Shown one piece after another: positions 5,323 through 5,670 of a stretch of DNA of 5,670 bases (its first letter is position 1; each line of letters begins with the position of its first letter). A model generated the notes under the pieces. The model was not told the origin of the DNA, did no database searches, and worked only from the letters and a program-made list of their open reading frames with translations. The translations under genes and the position numbers were made by a program. The DNA lies in assembly GCA_002394525.1 (NCBI GenBank), contig DGUF01000275.1, positions 1 to 5,670 on the forward strand. Direction: 5' to 3'. The DNA comes from Lachnospiraceae bacterium UBA4317 (lineage in GTDB: Bacteria > Bacillota_A > Clostridia > Lachnospirales > Lachnospiraceae).

Positions 5323-5670
5323 TCAGCAGTTTCCAGTGTACACATGATCGAGAGTCTCTCCCGCGATCCGCGCGAGCCGGTATACGGTATCGACCCCGGT
5401 CGCGGGCGCCGTCCACCGGTACCTGGGAAAATAGCGGGACACATGCAGGGGGATCTCCCTGCCGCGGCCTCCCCGCAGGGAGGCGATCCAGGCCGCCATG
5501 GCCCGCATCTCCTCTTCGCTGTCGTTGCGGTCCGGGATGATCAGCTTGGTCAGCTCCACATGGCAGGACCCGGCGGCCTCCGCGATAAAGTCCTTCACCA
5601 TCTGCAGGTCGCCCCCGACAAAATCCCGGTAAAAGGCATCGCTGAAGCCCTTGAGGTCGATGTTCATGGC
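5323..5670 (-). CDS. amrS: AmmeMemoRadiSam system radical SAM enzyme, C-terminal part (gene continues beyond window)
   Basis: This is the last 115 codons of a gene that enters from the right edge and ends at a TGA. Visible blocks match the C-terminal half of the PflA-like radical SAM member of the AmmeMemoRadiSam set: NIDLKGF near the cut end, then HVELTKLIIP followed by RNDSEEE, then PLHVSRYFPRYRW, and the terminal HVYTGNC. These blocks form the later strands of the radical SAM barrel and the family tail. The CxxxCxxC iron-sulfur motif should lie upstream, outside the window, so I cannot check that the enzyme is complete. The next gene starts 30 nt downstream on the same strand and encodes the partner domains of the same set, which supports both the call and an operon. 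The family presumably does SAM-dependent radical chemistry, but its substrate is not established. A generic pyruvate formate-lyase activase is the alternative; the neighbour and the tail motif argue against it. Confidence 0.9.
   Translation of the reverse strand, partial: AMNIDLKGFSDAFYRDFVGGDLQMVKDFIAEAAGSCHVELTKLIIPDRNDSEEEMRAMAAWIASLRGGRGREIPLHVSRYFPRYRWTAPATGVDTVYRLARIAGETLDHVYTGNC

Overview
The window is GC-rich and every gene I can support lies on the minus strand, so transcription runs from high to low coordinates. The genes in transcription order are: the C-terminal end of the AmmeMemoRadiSam radical SAM enzyme (amrS, cut by the window edge), a fused LigB/Memo-like plus AMMECR1 protein (AmmeMemoRadiSam protein A, amrA), coaBC, coaX, and a P1-family (S58, DmpA/ThnT/NylC-type) self-cleaving N-terminal-threonine hydrolase. 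CoaX (type III pantothenate kinase), bifunctional CoaBC, Gram-positive-style Shine-Dalgarno sites and the LigB-AMMECR1 fusion suggest a GC-rich member of the Clostridia, perhaps a gut Lachnospiraceae-like organism. That assignment is inference.

Layout. 5323-5670 is the 3' end of amrS. 5292-3838 is the amrA fusion, 30 nt downstream of amrS. 3837-3663 is a 175-nt spacer holding a compact set of inverted repeats: one long closing stem and two strong hairpins, with an 11-bp near-direct repeat at its edges. 3662-2427 is coaBC. 2426-2222 is a spacer almost wholly made of a 40-bp tandem repeat (4.5 copies). 2221-1403 is coaX, with a GTG start. 1402-1191 is a spacer with three degenerate repeats of about 40 nt. 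1190-63 is the P1-family hydrolase. 62-1 is a short tail with a GC-rich motif.

How the genes may work together. CoaX phosphorylates pantothenate, and CoaBC joins phosphopantothenate to cysteine and decarboxylates the product to 4'-phosphopantetheine. The hydrolase next to them has an Asn-Thr autocleavage site like that of ThnT, a family member that hydrolyses pantetheine. It could therefore feed pantothenate (from pantetheine) or beta-alanine (from beta-alanyl peptides) into CoA synthesis. This link is the most interesting hypothesis in the window and is not proven by sequence. The AmmeMemoRadiSam genes form a co-occurring set whose biochemical role is still poorly defined. Their position directly upstream of the CoA genes is context only.

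The protein genes look intact and ordinary for their families. The unusual material is in the spacers: three consecutive intergenic regions of about 175-212 nt, each filled with a different kind of repeat.
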